Of a DNA stretch of 64,000 nt, positions 60,563 to 64,000 are shown piece after piece. This DNA is from Datnioides undecimradiatus (Eukaryota > Chordata > Actinopteri > Lobotiformes > Datnioididae): positions 8,585,516 through 8,649,515 of the forward strand of contig WARS01000011.1 in assembly GCA_008933995.1 (NCBI GenBank). The letters run 5' to 3'. Position numbers and translations under genes: made by a program. The notes under the pieces are model-generated. The model searched no databases. It worked only from the letters and a program-made list of their open reading frames with translations, and was not told the origin of the DNA. The stretch's first letter is position 1, and each line of letters begins with the position of its first letter.

Positions 60563-63500
60563 TAATTTAGCTTCAAATCATTATCTACAGTGTATTATGA
60601 CACATTTTCATAATGTGGAGGAAAGGAGTGTATTGTGCAAAAGTGACAGGCAAGATAAGATAAAAACAGAAATACTGTACAGTTGTTGCACATCATGTGT
60701 AAGTTAGACCTTTTTGTGCTGCGCACAGAGATGTGGGTCTCTGCTGTGTGGCTTTGCGGAGGTGTACTGAATGAGACATGAAGGCAGCAGAGGTCCTGTC
60801 ATGCATACTGTAGGATGAGAGACGAGTCAGTTCCTGTGCTGTAGCCTGCATAAGTGATGGTCCTCCGACACAGCGACAGAGTCATCAGCCAGACTGACAT
60901 GCTGATTGCGAATGAATGCTAGATAACAACCAGACAACAGCACCTCCCTGGTTGATTCTCCTCATTTACAGTATTCACAGCAATTATTCCCCTTTGAGTC
61001 ACAGACACATACACACGTTTATCATACACTATTATCCATCTTTCGCATTTTCATCATCTGTCTCTCTCCCTAGCATACAGTGCAATACAGCAAATCATAT
61101 GGACCAGTGAAATTTGGCCTGGAGCGCCTGTTGTGTTTTGACTTGACAGGTTCGGAGCTCATGAACCGCACCAAACAATGACAGCAGAGCCAGTGGCTCT
61201 CACTGAGCATTTTTAGGGTCTTTCACCTGCGTGGTGGAGCAGCTGTCCCTGTGTGTGTGGATCTACAGGGAGAATTTTACCGGAGAAAGGAGGGAAGTGT
61301 AGGGAAGAGGCTGATGTAGCCGATTGTGCGGTGTCTAGTGACGTCCTCTGGATGCCATTAAGCAGGCTCACTGGGGGTAATTGCCCAAGTCATTAAAAGT
61401 TTGATGATTTTGCTGCTGGGTGGAGGGTTGCCTGCCCTTGCTGTGGCTCATTTTGGAGTTTGCTCTGGCACTTCAGATGCCTGTAGGCACAGCGCAGCTC
61501 TCTCTCTCTCACTTTTTCTCCAGGGAGCAACACAGCACATACCTCCCATTTTTTCAGCCTTCACCCATTCCTGAAGTTCTGAGCGGTCGTCATTATTTTT
61601 TTGACAGGTAAAGGCCTTGTTGATAGGCCATGGACAGAACAGAGGGACACTGTTAAGTGTGACAGCCAGTGCATATATTATCATTGTTCAAGAGGATATG
61701 TAGTTTCCAGAAAACTGTGCTGAAGCAGCAAAACATGAAGTTGGGTGGTGGTGGTGGTTGTGTTTTTGCTGGTGAGTGTTAGGAAGGGTGCACCTTGTTT
61801 TGAGTCACACTCTTCGATGATGCAGAATTATTTACTATTTTATCAACACGGCACACGGTCTCTTAAGACAGTCACAGTAACATAAATGAGCCAGTTGTCC
61901 TTAAAATTGGATCATCTTTGTTATTGATTAGAGATCATTTCTAGGGAAACTGTTCACAGTTTGTTAACTAGCATGTCACTGTCTCCACTAAACAGGATCA
62001 GTCATGGCTACTGTAGGTTTCAAGGTCAATGCCACCCAGTGGACAAGGCCTTTGTGCCCTCAGTTGTCCACATGGGGATCCTGGGGCTGTCCTTTCTCCC
62101 AGCGAGAGCTGATCCAGGCAGACAGTCACGGTGGCCCTGGCCTGTCTCCCAGGCCCGCACACTCTGGCACTGCATAGCCAGGGCAGCAGCCACAGGGCCT
62201 GGGTCACTCTGCCAGCTGGTGCCAGACCTCTCTGACTCTCAAACCCACCCTCATGTCTGCCATGGGGGCTGTCAGAGGTGACATGAGGTTCTAATAAGGC
62301 CGCTAGCGCCTCACCCCTCTGAAGGTGTTAGTGACACAAGCATCTCCTGCCATGCCCCAGTCACAGCTGCACTCTGAGTCCCAGATGTCTTGTTTGTCAT
62401 GTTGGCACCTCTGCCTGAGGACAGACATTGATAGACCTGATGATTGACACATCGACTCTGTGTGAGTGTGTGTGTCTGGGTTTGTTGTAGCATATGTTAT
62501 TACATGCAATGCAGTTTTTTATGGCAGGGTCTCTCCATTGTAGAAAATGTAAAACCTAAAACAAAACTAAGTAATGCAGTTAATGCATGGGTGACACTGA
62601 AACATATGATTGTCAAATAGATTTTAGATGTTTTGTCGCATGACAGCTTCTGCAGATCCACCAATAAGTGGCTGCATTTTACTCACCCAGTTATCATGTA
62701 AAAGAAAATCTGTCAACTTTACTCAGCATGTTTAAGCAACTGGAACCAGTAAGCTCAGTTCCTCCACAAGGCAAATTTGTTTGTTGCTGTTGATCTGAAA
62801 TTTTGAAAATTTCCAGTATAAAAGTTTCATTGTCAGTAACTTATTCAGTATTTTATTCAGGCTAAATTGGTTGTATAAAGTGTCTCTTGAGGAGAGATGG
62901 CAGTCTTACGCAGAAAGATTTAGATTAACTATGAGAAAGCCTTTGACTGATTTATCGTATAGTTTATGTTTTATTATTATGTCTTCTTAAAAAGTTTTTT
63001 AGAGCCTTGTTACCTTGCATGAGAAATATGTAAAACTTGTACCCAAAATATGTAAAAAAAAACCTGAATTACCAAGCTCAGTTCAGTAAAAACAGGTAAT
63101 AGTTTAGGGGAAGAAGTTGGAAACACAGAAAGTGTGAATGGAGATCAGAATAACCACCTCATCTTGACATCATGAGAGCTTCTTAAAAGGTCAGCCTGGC
63201 ACAGTCTAAATGAAATGCTAGTATAGTCGCTGATCCGCGTGGTATTGTGTGAGCTGTTATAATGACCTTATCAGACACAGGGAAAGTTGGAATCGCTCCA
63301 GTTTATTGGAAGTTTAGACATGGCCTCCCTTCTGTTTTGCCCTGACATTTCATTTCTCAGAACAGCTGTAAGATGCACTGGCACGCTGGCACAACACAGC
63401 TTCACAATACTGAGGCTAATCCTGTCATTGTGAATAACATGAATTAGTCAGGGATGTAGACTACATTTGTACCACATCTTACTATAGGAGCAACCCGATT

Positions 63501-64000
63501 TTTGAAACCACAGAGAGTGTCTTTGTGGGTGTCTTTGACTTGGTGAGCCATAGGAAAGCTCTGCCAGTGAACCTCCCACTTGACCTCAAGGATGTCTGTG
63601 GTTTTCCACTGTCTCACCAGTCACCCCAGAGAACATGGGGGTGGAGGGAGGTTATATTTGTATATGTTGGTTTTTAAACTCAGAGCAGTTCTTTGTCATG
63701 ACTTGTCATCAAATTTAGTCGGACCTCTTACATATTATAACAAAGGGAGAAAAATGGGGCGAAATTGAACAAAATAGCCTCCTTCTATCCCCATTAAAGG
63801 TAACTGTGTAAGTACACAAGAGTAATGTGGCCGTCACCTTTAATGGTTGCACAGCAGCAGCTGGCTTTTGTAGAGGTTCTGTGTCTGGAGCTGGGGCAGG
63901 GACCAAGTCTCAGTGCTGCTGCTGAGGTTGAAATGAAGCGGTGCCTGGGTCAGCAGCCCTGCACTCAGCACTCTGCCATGCATCCAGGTGGAACAAAGTC

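Larger units (their letters stand above)
58520..64000 (+). other. mef2a: mef2a intron after the first coding exon (partial)
   Basis: From the GTGAGT donor to the window end. No sequence encoding the next MEF2 segment (VTFTKRKFGLMKKAYEL in the family) was found, so the intron exceeds 5.4 kb. It contains a candidate regulatory block at 60160-60480 and a TA repeat at 60534-60562. Open frames (for example 59585-59944, 61961-62281) show no family features. Confidence 0.75.

Overview
This window is vertebrate nuclear DNA, almost certainly from a teleost fish. Coding exons are small, have canonical GT-AG boundaries, and lie in long AT-rich non-coding DNA with CA/TA microsatellites, degenerate foldback repeats of a kind common in spiny-rayed fishes, and few CpG-rich spots. 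Three genes are recognisable, in the order and orientation known from human 15q26.3: synm (+), ttc23 (-), mef2a (+).

Layout. 1-1673 is the 3' part of the large last coding exon of synemin, an intermediate-filament protein; a long AT-rich 3' UTR follows. 3777-12852 on the minus strand is a complete ttc23 gene, reconstructed here as 11 coding exons giving about 463 residues of TPR-type protein that align along their whole length with the mammalian family. The two genes converge, and their candidate poly(A) signals lie within a few hundred bases of each other. About 12.85-41.0 kb is a 28-kb gene desert holding microsatellites, degenerate repeats and several compact unique blocks that look like regulatory elements. 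About 41.0-42.3 kb is a promoter-like, CpG-rich zone, probably the mef2a 5' end. A 16.5-kb intron leads to 58309-58519, the exon that carries the mef2a start codon and the first 18 residues of the MADS box. The rest of the window is the next mef2a intron; the following MADS/MEF2 exon is not reached.

The genes do not form a pathway. Synemin and MEF2A are both muscle-associated (cytoskeleton and transcription factor), and TTC23 is a primary-cilium protein of the Ellis-van Creveld zone. They sit together through conserved synteny.

The most interesting signals are: a probable 80-bp AT-AC (U12-type, minor spliceosome) intron in ttc23 with a near-perfect donor and branch site; a perfect palindromic RFX X-box about 105 bp upstream of the ttc23 start codon; a possible GC-AG intron in the same gene; a promoter-like array (E-box, GC box, paired NF-Y boxes 31 bp apart, CRE) and twin TCGCGA motifs at the putative mef2a promoter; and the apparent absence of lrrc28 between ttc23 and mef2a. 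No bacterial-type system, CRISPR array, tRNA or rRNA was seen. Conservation could not be measured, so regulatory-block calls are provisional.
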